Origin: Nitrospira sp.
GTDB lineage: Bacteria; Nitrospirota; Nitrospiria; Nitrospirales; Nitrospiraceae
NCBI GenBank assembly: GCA_022842445.1
Contig: JALHPO010000003.1
Coordinates: 1-64,000 of the forward strand
DNA: 64,000 nt
Direction: 5' to 3'
Shown piece after piece: positions 17,298-26,569 of this stretch (position 1 is its first letter; each line of letters opens with the position of its first letter). The notes under the pieces are model-generated. The model worked only from the letters and a program-made list of their open reading frames with translations. It did no database searches and was not told the DNA's origin. The translations under genes were made by a program, and so were the position numbers.

Positions 17298-18194
17298 TTA
17301 GGACAAATGCCCCATCTTGCCTGCTCGATAATCTTCCACGGCTTGTGCAAGTTCCGCTTGCGTATTCATGACGAACGGCCCATAGCGAGCAATCGGTTCA
17401 TTGATCGGCTCTCCGCCGAGAACGAGCATTGTCGTGTCCTCTTCAGCATGAAGCGCCACTCGCTCACCCTTGCGCCCCAGGAGAGCGATCTCGGCCTCTC
17501 CCACCGCCTGTGCCCCGTTGATGACGGCCCGCCCCTGCAATACAAATATGGACATGGTGAATCCATCGGGCATGGACAATTCCGTCTGATGTCCCGCGTT
17601 CAATCGCAGATCGTATAGATGGACCGGACTGAAGGTCCTGGCCGGACCTTTCCGCCCGTGACATTCCCCGGCAATGACCCGTACCCGGCCGGCTCCCCCG
17701 GCAAGCTCAACGACCGGGATCTCATCGCGGACGAGCGTCTGGTACCGGGGAGGCGACATCTTGACCGACCTTGGCAAATTCACCCATAGCTGGATCCCTT
17801 CCAGCGTGCCTCCGTGCTTTGCAAATTCGCTCTCGTGCAACTCTTCATGCACGATTCCGGATGCGGCCGTCATCCACTGCACATCACCCGGACCAATGAC
17901 GCCTCCGCTTCCCGTAGAGTCACGATGCGCCACACTGCCTTGATACATGATTGTGACAGTTTCAAACCCCCGATGCGGATGCTCACCCACACCGAGACGC
18001 CGATCCGTCGGCGGGAAAAACTCCGGCCCCATATAATCCAGGAGCAAGAATGGTGACAATTGCTCGCCGATGCCAGAGCCCGGAATCATGTTACGCACAG
18101 GAAACCCGTCCCCGACCATATGCTGAGACCCTGCCTGGTAAAGTCCGATCAGTTCCTTTGTCGCTGCTGCTTCGGTCATATTGTGCTTGCTCAT
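17298..18194 (-). CDS. Pirin family protein (double cupin)
   Basis: 298 residues, full length for pirin. The N-terminal cupin has the metal-binding set HPHRGFETVT (two His), a further His in GIVHEE and Glu; the sequence WMTAASGIVHEELHE is characteristic. The C-terminal cupin (residues about 170-285) lacks obvious metal ligands, as usual. Bacterial pirins can be quercetinases or regulate metabolic enzymes; no specific role is inferable. In the gap to the FrnE gene, 17270-17297, there is a 7-bp-period repeat (ACGAGAT ACGCTTC ...), also found near 38.6 kb. Confidence 0.93.
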   Translation of the reverse strand: MSKHNMTEAAATKELIGLYQAGSQHMVGDGFPVRNMIPGSGIGEQLSPFLLLDYMGPEFFPPTDRRLGVGEHPHRGFETVTIMYQGSVAHRDSTGSGGVIGPGDVQWMTAASGIVHEELHESEFAKHGGTLEGIQLWVNLPRSVKMSPPRYQTLVRDEIPVVELAGGAGRVRVIAGECHGRKGPARTFSPVHLYDLRLNAGHQTELSMPDGFTMSIFVLQGRAVINGAQAVGEAEIALLGRKGERVALHAEEDTTMLVLGGEPINEPIARYGPFVMNTQAELAQAVEDYRAGKMGHLS

Positions 18195-18239
18195 CGGCGT
18201 CTCCTTCCCTTCGTTCAGCGATGGACCCGAGCGTTCCGC

Positions 18240-18701
18240 TCAGAACCGCTTTTCTTCGAGGTCGTACACATCGAACCACACATAGACCGGACGATGCATC
18301 GGCACGAACTGGGGAATATACTCTTCCAGGTACTGCTGAGCCTGAAGACTCATATCGCTCAACCGCGTATCACGCATTACATTATTCCATTTCATCACTT
18401 CACCCGCGTCTTTGATCTTGGACGCGCCCGCAATCCATGTCGCGAGCTCTTCGTCGGTCGCCCCCGTCGAAACGACGTCCTTGAACTGTTCGGGCGTGAT
18501 GCCGGCGAAGGAAAACCACTGGTTCGCAAGCGAACAAGGCCAGTAGCTGTATTCGCCGTTCATGCCCAGCAAAAATGCCCGACACTTATCCGCGCAACGG
18601 GCCGCAATGACATAGCCACCCAGCTTCGCGCGAGGACTCCGCGGGTAGTCTTTTCGTAAATCTTTGGCCAGCGTTCTGACCTTGTCGAGGTCTTCCTTCA
18701 T
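18240..18701 (-). CDS. DUF5069 domain protein
   Basis: 153 residues. The start region DLRKDYPRSPRAKLGGYVIAARCADKCRA and the later GITPEQFKDVVSTGATDEELATWI fit the DUF5069 family, small cytosolic helical proteins of unknown function that are common in Nitrospirota, Acidobacteria and planctomycetes. Its ATG overlaps the stop of the NmrA-like gene upstream by 4 bases (ATGA), so the two are translated together. Length is normal for the family. Confidence 0.82.
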   Translation of the reverse strand: MKEDLDKVRTLAKDLRKDYPRSPRAKLGGYVIAARCADKCRAFLLGMNGEYSYWPCSLANQWFSFAGITPEQFKDVVSTGATDEELATWIAGASKIKDAGEVMKWNNVMRDTRLSDMSLQAQQYLEEYIPQFVPMHRPVYVWFDVYDLEEKRF

Positions 18702-19606
18702 GATGATCTCCTTTCGTCTCGCGCACGCTCGCGCGACGTTGATTCGGCCGTCAGAAATCCTTTCAAAGCCTCGGCCAGCGTCACCCGGCCTCGAACGACC
18801 GATGCAGGCTGCTCGTATTGAATCGTGCCGGCCGAGAAGGCAGCATACATCTCTTCGAACAGCCGAGCGGCTTCATCCGAAAAGCCGAAGGCTTTGAATG
18901 TCGGAACCACGGCACTCAGAGGCGCATGTTGGGCCGTGACCCTTTTCCCCAAAATGTGACCGAGCGCTGACGCGACCTCCTCAGGACTGTACTCTACCGG
19001 ACCTGCCATTTCCACGACCTGCTTGCCCCGTCCACCGACAATCAGGTGCTCCGCCCCGATCCTCCCGATATCCTTGGTCGAAATCATGGGAATCTGAGCG
19101 TGAGGCGCGATGAATGTCGGAACAACTCCCTGCGCCTGTGCCGCACCGATGACAGACGCCCAGTTGTCCATGAAATAGCAAGGCCGAAGGATAGTCAGGC
19201 GTTTGGCAAGGCAACCAAGTGCCTGTTCTCCATAACTCGCCGCCCGAATGGGACCGGTCCCACCATGCAGATGCCCTCCAACCGAGGACAGAAACACAAC
19301 ATGTTCAACGCCACTCTTCTGGACGGCTTCTGCCGCGCGATCCATCCTCTGCCGTTGATCCGCCAACCAAGCCTGAGCCCCGTAATTCGGCGGGACTAAA
19401 AGATAGACGCCTGCCGATCCTTCGAACGCTTTCGCTAAGGCGGTGACATCGTCCAGTGACGCCACGGCAATGTCAGCCCCTTTGGCCTTCCATGGCGCTC
19501 CCTTGTCAGCCGACCGCACCACGACTCGCACAGCCTGTTCTTTATTCAAGAGGGTTTCCGCAACCGATGATCCCGTATTGCCCGTGGCTCCAACAACAAC
19601 AAACAT
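18698..19606 (-). CDS. NmrA-like NAD(P)-binding reductase (atypical SDR)
   Basis: 302 residues from ATG at 19606, which follows GGAAGGAGAGCGGCA; an upstream extension to 19663 is unlikely. The Rossmann start MFVVVGATGNTGSSVAETLL has the GATGNTG motif of NmrA/atypical-5 SDRs, followed by an Arg (VVVRSADKG) that would favour NADPH. No classical YxxxK catalytic pair is visible, as in NmrA-type regulators or quinone-oxidoreductase-2-like enzymes (QorB, YtfG). It opens the redox run 19.6 to 14.0 kb. Confidence 0.88.
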   Translation of the reverse strand: MFVVVGATGNTGSSVAETLLNKEQAVRVVVRSADKGAPWKAKGADIAVASLDDVTALAKAFEGSAGVYLLVPPNYGAQAWLADQRQRMDRAAEAVQKSGVEHVVFLSSVGGHLHGGTGPIRAASYGEQALGCLAKRLTILRPCYFMDNWASVIGAAQAQGVVPTFIAPHAQIPMISTKDIGRIGAEHLIVGGRGKQVVEMAGPVEYSPEEVASALGHILGKRVTAQHAPLSAVVPTFKAFGFSDEAARLFEEMYAAFSAGTIQYEQPASVVRGRVTLAEALKGFLTAESTSRERARDERRSS

Positions 19607-19879
19607 TGCCGCTCTCCTTCCGATGGAGGTTTCTTCCCTTGCGCCCGCACTGGTGCATCGCACGCCAAACTGTTGTCACCCTCATCCTGACCGAGTGTAG
19701 GTGAGCAATCGAGCTGTATGATAATACTAGATAGAACTAAGTCAAGTGAGGAAATCGCACCGGCCCATGGAATCCGGATGTCGCTCCGGATCTGCGGTCC
19801 GATATCGCGTCGATAGTGTGATGGTAGGGTTATCTGCCTTGGACCAAACCAGCTGGCGGCATCTCAACTCTCCGCCGAC

Positions 19880-20311
19880 TCATTCCCACCCGCTAACTTC
19901 GTAGCCTCTCTCCTTCAAACATTTTGCGACAGCGTCAGCATATGGCGGGTCCGGGACCAGCGGCTTGAATGTTCCTCCGAGCAGACCAATGATCAGGCCA
20001 ATGCTGGCGCCGGCGGCTGCTCCAATCGTCACGCCGGGCAGACCTCCGACCATACCGGCCGAGGCCCCCACAGCCCCGCCGAGCGTGACACCGAGCACAG
20101 CACCCGTTGCGGCATTTCCACTTTGACGCACTCCGGAGCGCAACCCGGCGCCCTCCACCTTCATGCGGCAAATATCGATCTCCAGTTGAGCCTTCTCTTT
20201 CCCATAAAATTGCAGTTGCTTGTTTGAACGCAACTGGGGTTCCGGCCCTACACAAGCCGTGCACCATGACAGCAGAATAAGAACGGCCACCGTTCTGCGA
20301 CTGGGCGTCAC
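19880..20311 (-). CDS. Glycine-zipper lipoprotein, paralogue 1
   Basis: 143 residues. A lipoprotein signal ends at a lipobox near WCTAC (Cys20). The middle (residues about 65-115) is a glycine-zipper stretch with repeated G-X3-G steps, likely one or two membrane-inserting helices. The ends are conserved with the gene at 20777-21208: KEKAQLEIDICRMK near the N-terminus and CLKERGYEVSGWE at the C-terminus. Such proteins usually sit in the outer membrane; function unknown. The pair are tandem paralogues, separated by a repeat-rich spacer. Confidence 0.82.
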   Translation of the reverse strand: MTPSRRTVAVLILLSWCTACVGPEPQLRSNKQLQFYGKEKAQLEIDICRMKVEGAGLRSGVRQSGNAATGAVLGVTLGGAVGASAGMVGGLPGVTIGAAAGASIGLIIGLLGGTFKPLVPDPPYADAVAKCLKERGYEVSGWE

Positions 20312-20776
20312 CGGTTCCCTCTCTGATTATTCGCCAAGATAACTCTCTTAAGACTGACGTTGTCTCACGCACCATTTTGTACCCTATTTGCCCGCACTCC
20401 GCCCGCTTTTTCACTTTCTCGCACCACGGGCGCAGACCACACTCCCCAGCACATTGTCCGGGCACATACCTTCCCCCGACTCCTCACTACTCCACGTAGA
20501 GTACGAGGTTGCTTCCGCTGCGCACATCCAACGATGCGGCACCCATCTACACTCTTGACCGTACCCCAGTTCCCTCAGACTATTTTCCCTTCACACTCGC
20601 AGGTTGCGTCGGTGGAGGCTTCACTGCGCGCATTGACCGACCACAGCCCATTTTCCCACTCCTCACTACTCCGGTTGGGTATCGAGGTTGTTTCCCCTGC
20701 GCGCATCCAACGAGGGCCTTCCGAGGCCGCGCGTTGGGCGAGCACCGAAACATCCTTGGTACCCAACCAGCTCCTC
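20312..20776. repeat. Repeat-rich spacer between two paralogous lipoprotein genes
   Basis: 465 bp without a convincing gene. Two direct repeats of about 55 bp (20479-20533 and 20658-20713) share ACTCCTCACTACTCC, GAGGTTG and CTGCGC-CATCCAACGA. Between them CTGCGCGCATTGACCGACCA (20623-20642) is the reverse complement of the core of the array at 33.5 kb. Thus it is an array of the same dispersed family in the other orientation. The promoter of paralogue 1 must lie in the left part. Confidence 0.7.
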
Positions 20777-21208
20777 TCACTGCCACCCCGTCACTTCATA
20801 CCCCTTCTCTTGCAGGCATCGGTTGACGAAATTCGTGTAGGCCTGAGTGGGGTGTGCGGGACCCGTGACTGTAGAAAATATCCCCGACAGCAACCCCCAC
20901 ACTGCACCGCTTGCGGCCCCGATCATTGATCCTCGGCCGACTGCTCCGGAAATAGCGCCGCCGACCGCACCGCCCGCTGCGCCGATGCCGGCCCCGACAG
21001 CCGTCTTGGTCGCCACGCGCCCAGGCCCTCCGCCGCCTTCCTCTGCACCGGATGACTCAGCCAGCTGTTTGCAGGCATCGATATCCTGCTGGGCAACCTC
21101 TTTCCCTACTGACTGGAAATGCCCATTGGGATAGAGGACGGGATGCGCGCTGGAACAGGCAGTGAGAAGCAACAGCCCTATGACGGGAACTGACCACGCC
21201 TGCTTCAC
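20777..21208 (-). CDS. Glycine-zipper lipoprotein, paralogue 2
   Basis: 143 residues, the same length as its neighbour. Lipobox LLLLTAC (Cys18), a QQDIDACKQLAES segment that matches the other copy's IDICRMK region, an Ala/Gly-rich zipper (residues about 65-115) and the C-terminal NRCLQEKGYEVTGWQ. The zippers differ in sequence although ends are conserved, suggesting an old duplication. Function unknown; probably outer-membrane or envelope stress related. Confidence 0.82.
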   Translation of the reverse strand: MKQAWSVPVIGLLLLTACSSAHPVLYPNGHFQSVGKEVAQQDIDACKQLAESSGAEEGGGGPGRVATKTAVGAGIGAAGGAVGGAISGAVGRGSMIGAASGAVWGLLSGIFSTVTGPAHPTQAYTNFVNRCLQEKGYEVTGWQ

Positions 21209-21223
21209 GTCTTGACCCCTCCT

Positions 21224-21532
21224 TCACGAACTGTTGGGCATCAACCGGGCCCGGACCGTCTCAGCCGCGAGACCCTTCACACACAGCCGCTTGCGCCGTC
21301 CTTCCGCTCCCGCTTGAATGACCACGTTCGCCTGAGGAACGCCACACCGGACAGCGATGAATCGGATCAAAGCATCATTGGCCGCGCCGTCGAGAGGGCG
21401 AGCCGCCACGCGAATCTTCAAGGCATCGCCATGAATTCCGACACATTCGGTTCGAGTTGCATTGGGTTGGACATGCACCTTGAGGACCGCGCCGGTCCTA
21501 CTCTCCTGGACGATCGCGCAGCGGGAATTCAC
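21224..21532 (-). CDS. DUF167 family protein (YggU/UPF0235)
   Basis: 102 residues with the DUF167 signature: VLKVHVQPNATRTECVGIHGDALKIRVAA cut into VHVQPNA and LKIRVAARPLDGAANDALI, then GRRKRLCVKG. Length is normal for the family, which is small, cytosolic and of unknown biochemical role. It starts 11 bp after the CbbQ-like gene's stop on the same strand and may be in one transcript with it. Confidence 0.9.
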   Translation of the reverse strand: MNSRCAIVQESRTGAVLKVHVQPNATRTECVGIHGDALKIRVAARPLDGAANDALIRFIAVRCGVPQANVVIQAGAEGRRKRLCVKGLAAETVRARLMPNSS

Positions 21533-21543
21533 GATGGCACGTC

Positions 21544-22359
21544 TCAGAATACGGCTTTAACCAGTTCGAGAATGCTGCGCTGCATGTCCGGATCGTCGGT
21601 GATCGGGCGGGCAATCGTTACATCGCAGGCTCGCTCTGCCGGCACTCCCTGCTTGATCAATGTGCCGGCATAGATCAAGAGTCTCGTGCTGACCCCTTCT
21701 TCGAGCCCATGATTTTTGAGGTTCCGAACTTTGCCGCCGAGTTTGACGAGACTTCCGGCAACAGCCCGACTCACCCCCGCTTCCCGTTCGACGACCGCAA
21801 TTTCGACGTCGGCCGGAGGGTAATCGAACTCAATCGCCATAAACCGCTGCTTCGTGCTTTGCTTCAAATCCTTGAGGACACTCTGATAGCCCGGATTGTA
21901 GGAAATCACGAGCATGAAGTCGTCTGCGGCTTCTACGATCTGACCTTTTTTTTCGATCGGCAGCACACGGCGATCGTCGCTGAGCGGATGGATAATGACG
22001 GTCGTGTCCTTTCGGGCTTCCACCACTTCGTCGAGATAGACGATCGCGCCCTGTTTCACGCCGACCGTCAGAGGCCCGTCCATCCAGACCGTCTCTTGCC
22101 CCTTGAGCAAATACCGGCCCACGAGATCGGACGCCGTCAGATCTTCATGGCAAGCAACGGTGATCAGCGGCCGGCCCAACTTGTAGGCCATATGCTGGAC
22201 GAACCGTGTCTTACCACAGCCGGTGGGCCCCTTGAGCATCACCGCCATCTTACTGCGCGCGGCGATCGTGAAGAGCCCGACTTCTCCGCCGGCTTCGGCG
22301 TAAAACGGCTCACGTTCGATCCGAGATCGCCCGATATCAATTTCGCGCCCTGCCTGCAT
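21544..22359 (-). CDS. CbbQ/NirQ/NorQ-family MoxR AAA+ ATPase
   Basis: 271 residues. Walker A GPTGCGKT (about 44-51), Walker [11 protein letters not shown], sensor-1 [10 protein letters not shown], and the family's C-terminal CbbQ_C region from about 190 onward. CbbQ proteins act with a von Willebrand factor A partner (CbbO/NorD) to remodel Rubisco or NO reductase. No such partner is next to it in this window: the flanks are DUF167 and a hybrid kinase. The target complex is therefore unknown. Confidence 0.92.
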   Translation of the reverse strand: MQAGREIDIGRSRIEREPFYAEAGGEVGLFTIAARSKMAVMLKGPTGCGKTRFVQHMAYKLGRPLITVACHEDLTASDLVGRYLLKGQETVWMDGPLTVGVKQGAIVYLDEVVEARKDTTVIIHPLSDDRRVLPIEKKGQIVEAADDFMLVISYNPGYQSVLKDLKQSTKQRFMAIEFDYPPADVEIAVVEREAGVSRAVAGSLVKLGGKVRNLKNHGLEEGVSTRLLIYAGTLIKQGVPAERACDVTIARPITDDPDMQRSILELVKAVF

Positions 22360-22539
22360 TGGGTGGTCTCTTCGGTCTATCTAGTCTGTCTGGTCCATTC
22401 AGCGGGACCGATTGTCGCCTCGTCTAGTCGAGGCGCGTGCGTGTCTATTTCTGTTCCCCTCGCTTCCGGCACGGTCAACATAAACGGAACCCGGCAGGAA
22501 GATCAAGCACAGGGCTGTGATACGCAGCGGTTCTCTGCC

Positions 22540-24867
22540 TTATACCGCACTCGCGCCATCCAACACTTCGCGCACTTTTTTCGTAAGCGTCACCATCGTG
22601 AATGGTTTCTGAAGAAACGCCGCTCCTCCTGTCCCTGCACCTTTCGAAAACACCGGGTGATCAGGATAGCCCGACATATAGAGCACTTTGATGCCGGGCC
22701 GCAGGACGGCGATTTTTTCGGCCACTTCCGGACCGCTCATCTGCGGCATCACGACATCAGCGAGCAACAGATGAATCGGCCCCAGGTGCCTGGCGCCCGC
22801 CAGCAATGCTTCGATTCCATGACGCGCAACCAACACCTCGTACCCACTCGCGCGAAGCGTCTCATGAACGAGACCGCGAACGGCCGGCTCGTCCTCGACG
22901 ACTAAAATAGTTTCCCGCCCATGCGTCTGGACCGTCGGCCCGCCGGCATCCGGGACTTGCTGCTCCGCTTCATCCACTCTTGGAAAGAAAATCGTACACG
23001 TTGTTCCACACCCTGGCTTGCTCTCGATCCCGATCGTCCCGCCACTTTGTTTGACAATGCCATATACAGTCGACAGACCGAGACCTGTCCCCTTACCGCT
23101 CTCTTTCGTCGTAAAGAAGGGCTCGAACACATGGGCCTGAACCTCTTCGCTCATACCATGGCCAGAGTCTTTCACGGCCAACATGACGTAGGAACCTTCG
23201 TCCACCATCACCGATTGTGACCGAGTCCCTCTTCCAATTGTGACATTTCGAGTCTCGATCAGCAGCCGCCCGCCCGTCGGCATGGCGTCTCGCGCATTCA
23301 CCGCCAGATTCATGATGACCTGTTCAAGTTGCCCGGGGTCGGCCTTGATCGGCCACAATTGTGGTTCAAGATCCGCCCATAGCTCGATAATATCTTCGCC
23401 GATCAACCGCCGAAGCATGCCATCCATGTTGGTGACAATGGCATTCAAATCCACTACCTTCACGGCCGCGAATTGGCGCCGGCTGAACGAAAGAAGCTGC
23501 CCCGTCAGACCGGCTGCTCGATCGGCCGCCTTCTTGACTTCTTCCATGTCGCGTCGGGAAGGGTCATCCAGGGCCAGACGGCTCAGGACCAGCTCGCTGT
23601 ACCCGCGAATGACGGTCAACAGATTGTTGAAGTCATGTGCGACACCACCCGCAAGCCGGCCTACCGCTTCCATTTTCTGCGATTGCCGCAACTGGCCTTC
23701 GGCCTGATGCAGCGCCTCCTTGGCTCGTGCGCGTTCGCCGAATTGCCCCAGCTTGAGCCCGACATCCGCCAGCATATTCAGCAGCCTCTCATCCGGCTCC
23801 CGGACCTGCCGGCTGAAAAACTCGATCACCCCTTCGAGCTCGCCGCCGACACGAATCGGAAATCCAAACGCGCCGTGGAGCCCGCCTTTCGCCGCCATCT
23901 CCGACCGGGGGAGATCAAACTCCGTGGCAATGTCTCTGATCCACACCGGCTGCCCGCTTTCCCAAATCCGGCCCGGCAGTCCGACACCCGGCTTGAAGGA
24001 TTGCGCCCGGGTCGCCGCGATGAACTCATCGGCATCGAGCGCCGCCGCACTCCAGTGGTTGAAACAGCGCAAGAGACCCGAGGGCTTGTCTAATCTCCAG
24101 AACACGCCTAATTCCCACTCCAAACTTTCACCGACCGCTTGCATGACCTTGAACACGGCTTCTTCCAGCGTCGCGACGTCGTCCAGAACCCGTGTCACCG
24201 CATATTGCGAGGCCAGACTCCGTTCGGCTTTACGACGATCCGTGATGTCCCGGACAAAGGCACTGAACATATAGGACTCGCCGACGCGCGCCGGTGACAC
24301 AGCCAGTTCGACTGGAAACTCATGGCCGTCTTTATGCAACGCCGACACCTCGATGCGGCGATTCAGGATTGAGCCGACTCCGGTCTGAAGATACTCCCGC
24401 AAACCCAGAACATGCGCCTCCCGGTCGCGCACGGGAATAACGGTCTCCGAAAGTAACCGCCCCACGGCTTCTTCTCTGGTCCACCCAAAGATCGCCACAG
24501 CCTGAGTATTCCAGTCCGTGATAATTCCGGACATGTCGATGGTGATCACCCCATCAAGAGCGGTCTCGATGATTGCCCGATTACGTTCCTGGCTTTGCAG
24601 CAAAGCCGCCTCGGCCGCCCGCGCCCATGCGCTCTCCTGCAACACTCGACGGTATTCCGCGCGCCACCGCAGCATCGCCCAGAACAAAAGCGCGACCAGC
24701 GGCACCCAAATAACAGTCCCGGCGATGACAAGGAGACGACTCTCGGCATAGGCACGCTGAACGATAGCACTGCTGAGCGCGAGCGTTACCGCCGCAACAA
24801 TAAGAACCGTCAGCCATCCATATCGGTGAAATCCCGACGCCGGTTGTGATTCTGCAGGAATACTCAT
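22540..24867 (-). CDS. Hybrid sensor histidine kinase: TM-PAS-GAF-HisKA-HATPase-REC
   Basis: 775 residues. Two membrane helices (about 18-38 and 45-66) with almost no periplasmic loop, PAS (95-210, ending FSAFVRDITDRRKAE), GAF (about 225-375), dimerization/phosphoacceptor AGGVAHDFNNLLTVIRGYSE with H411, ATPase with LEQVIMNLAVNARDAM (N box) and GKGTGLGLSTVYG (G box), then a receiver domain (about 652-772) with phospho-acceptor Asp near 704 (LLLADVVMP) and KPF. It may signal via its own receiver or pass phosphate to an unlinked regulator. It overlaps the YkgJ-fusion gene by 4 bases, so it is translationally coupled to it. Confidence 0.95.
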   Translation of the reverse strand: MSIPAESQPASGFHRYGWLTVLIVAAVTLALSSAIVQRAYAESRLLVIAGTVIWVPLVALLFWAMLRWRAEYRRVLQESAWARAAEAALLQSQERNRAIIETALDGVITIDMSGIITDWNTQAVAIFGWTREEAVGRLLSETVIPVRDREAHVLGLREYLQTGVGSILNRRIEVSALHKDGHEFPVELAVSPARVGESYMFSAFVRDITDRRKAERSLASQYAVTRVLDDVATLEEAVFKVMQAVGESLEWELGVFWRLDKPSGLLRCFNHWSAAALDADEFIAATRAQSFKPGVGLPGRIWESGQPVWIRDIATEFDLPRSEMAAKGGLHGAFGFPIRVGGELEGVIEFFSRQVREPDERLLNMLADVGLKLGQFGERARAKEALHQAEGQLRQSQKMEAVGRLAGGVAHDFNNLLTVIRGYSELVLSRLALDDPSRRDMEEVKKAADRAAGLTGQLLSFSRRQFAAVKVVDLNAIVTNMDGMLRRLIGEDIIELWADLEPQLWPIKADPGQLEQVIMNLAVNARDAMPTGGRLLIETRNVTIGRGTRSQSVMVDEGSYVMLAVKDSGHGMSEEVQAHVFEPFFTTKESGKGTGLGLSTVYGIVKQSGGTIGIESKPGCGTTCTIFFPRVDEAEQQVPDAGGPTVQTHGRETILVVEDEPAVRGLVHETLRASGYEVLVARHGIEALLAGARHLGPIHLLLADVVMPQMSGPEVAEKIAVLRPGIKVLYMSGYPDHPVFSKGAGTGGAAFLQKPFTMVTLTKKVREVLDGASAV

Positions 24868-26348
24868 CGCTCACAATCCATGATGATCCAACTGTCGAGC
24901 ACTGTCTGAGGACGATAGGCCCGTTTGGCTTCGCGCAAATGTGGGAGGCCGGCATCATCCATGGCATTGATCGACATCGCACCGCCGCCGACTGCACTGC
25001 GGGAGGTTTCGCGGAACAACCATTGTGCTAAGCCGGGCATTGACCGGTCCGCAACTTCCAGCAGCACACACCATGTCTGTGGAGTCAACCAATACCCGAA
25101 CGTATAGGCCATGACCCTCTCCTGGGCGATGACCACCGTTCCGGCAAGCCCGATCTGCTCATGCTCCGCCAGCACACGAGTATGCGCCACCTTCGCATCT
25201 TCAAGAAGAAACGCGCCCATCGCATCGAGAGCCCCGGCTTGCTTCTGGACAGCCCACCGTTCATACAACGCCAGGCAGCCGGCTTGATGCCGCGCGCAAT
25301 ACGGCTCCGTGACGAGAACCTGCTCACGTTCGGCACGATTACACAGCGCCCGCTGAGCCTTGTAACGATCGCCGGTCAACGCTGCCAATGCCCCGGCCCT
25401 ATAGAGATAATCCCCGTCCTTCCGCCTGCATGAGAAGCCACGCCGTTCCAAGAGCCGCCGCTGCGGCTCCATGACGTTTTCGATCCGACTCACCGGCGAC
25501 GGTCCGTTCCAGCGCCGCATCCATGCAAAAGCTTCACGCACAGTCTCATCGATCGGCCTCGGCCCTAAGGGAGGCAGCGGCATGAACCATCCGTCCGGAG
25601 ACCGGGCAAACAAAAAGAAGGTCTCACCGGATTCCATCCACCAATGGGGAAGCAATTGCGTCCAGATGGCATGATAGGGAAACGCATAGGCCGCCAACGC
25701 ATCGGGGCCGAGGACCTCCGCCCGTTCCAATGCCCGGGTGAAGCGCGGCGCGTCCTCCGCAATCAGCGCATGGAGGCGCGTATCAATACGCACGCGTGAC
25801 AAGCGGGCCGTCAGATGCGGAAGAGGCTTCACGATGACGACATCATCCTGAAAGCGTCCGATCAGACGAGGATTGGCAACGATCATCTCAGTCATCGTCC
25901 CCGTCATCAGCTGATCGGCGACCCGGTCCGCATGCGAGATAATCTCTGCAGGAACGGCTTCATGCATAAAGGGACACTTGGTATCCCAACCGAGCACCAC
26001 TTCCTCATGAGCCGCATTCCACATGAGGGCCAGCGGATAGAGCCGGCAATCCAGTGGGCGAGCCTCATAGATGCCACATCGACCGGATACGGCATCGAAC
26101 GCCGGGCAGAGATACCCCTCTCCCAGAGGGTTCTCGACCAAATCGATCTGTGAGCCGGACCGATCAGGGAAAGACCCGACAGGCAAGCCATGCGCCACCG
26201 CCGCCTGAATTTCCTGCTCCGTAAAATAGGGGCGTAGAAAGCTGTCGGCTTCCGGGAACCGGCAACAGACGTCACACTGAAAACAGACGGAGCTGGGCAC
26301 TACTTGAGGCAGTGGCTTCGGAACGATCTCAGACTGTTCGGACTCCAT
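24864..26348 (-). CDS. YkgJ-type cysteine-cluster protein fused to a DUF2156-like domain
   Basis: The frame is open to ATG 26423; I choose ATG 26348 (MESEQSEIV) because the preceding 25 codons look non-coding, though no strong ribosome site decides it. Residues about 15-130 carry the YkgJ cysteine set CFQCDVCC, CPAFD, CGIYEARPLDCRLYP, which probably binds zinc or an Fe-S cluster. The C-terminal half (about 260-490) resembles DUF2156 GNAT-like domains: CRRKDGDYLYRAGALAALTG, AQRALCNRAE and GTVVIAQERVMAYTFG. Such domains occur in aminoacyl-phospholipid synthases. The fusion and its coupling to a hybrid kinase are unusual. Function unknown; a tRNA- or lipid-dependent transferase is one guess. Confidence 0.75.
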   Translation of the reverse strand: MESEQSEIVPKPLPQVVPSSVCFQCDVCCRFPEADSFLRPYFTEQEIQAAVAHGLPVGSFPDRSGSQIDLVENPLGEGYLCPAFDAVSGRCGIYEARPLDCRLYPLALMWNAAHEEVVLGWDTKCPFMHEAVPAEIISHADRVADQLMTGTMTEMIVANPRLIGRFQDDVVIVKPLPHLTARLSRVRIDTRLHALIAEDAPRFTRALERAEVLGPDALAAYAFPYHAIWTQLLPHWWMESGETFFLFARSPDGWFMPLPPLGPRPIDETVREAFAWMRRWNGPSPVSRIENVMEPQRRLLERRGFSCRRKDGDYLYRAGALAALTGDRYKAQRALCNRAEREQVLVTEPYCARHQAGCLALYERWAVQKQAGALDAMGAFLLEDAKVAHTRVLAEHEQIGLAGTVVIAQERVMAYTFGYWLTPQTWCVLLEVADRSMPGLAQWLFRETSRSAVGGGAMSINAMDDAGLPHLREAKRAYRPQTVLDSWIIMDCER

Positions 26349-26569
26349 CGAAAGAAAACCCATTGAGATTGCCATCATACGATGCATGTCCAAGCATGGC
26401 AAGCAGAGCAACGATCGCCTCACCGGTGTCTTTACCCTACCCTTGACTTAATCCCGGGCCAGCCCCCGCCCCTTGTCGAACCCACCACCCCGTGTTAGCA
26501 TTCACCCGCTCGAGCCACTCCGGGAGCCGCTGTCCTGCTGGCTACAGAATCGTGCAAAGGACTCTCTCA

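Noticed and set aside
20312..20776. Possible CRISPR array
   Set aside because: Units are imperfect and irregular (spacing 74-111 bp), no constant repeat of 24-37 bp and no cas genes.
21544..22359. Gas vesicle protein GvpN
   Set aside because: The C-terminal region is CbbQ_C-like and no other gas vesicle gene is present.
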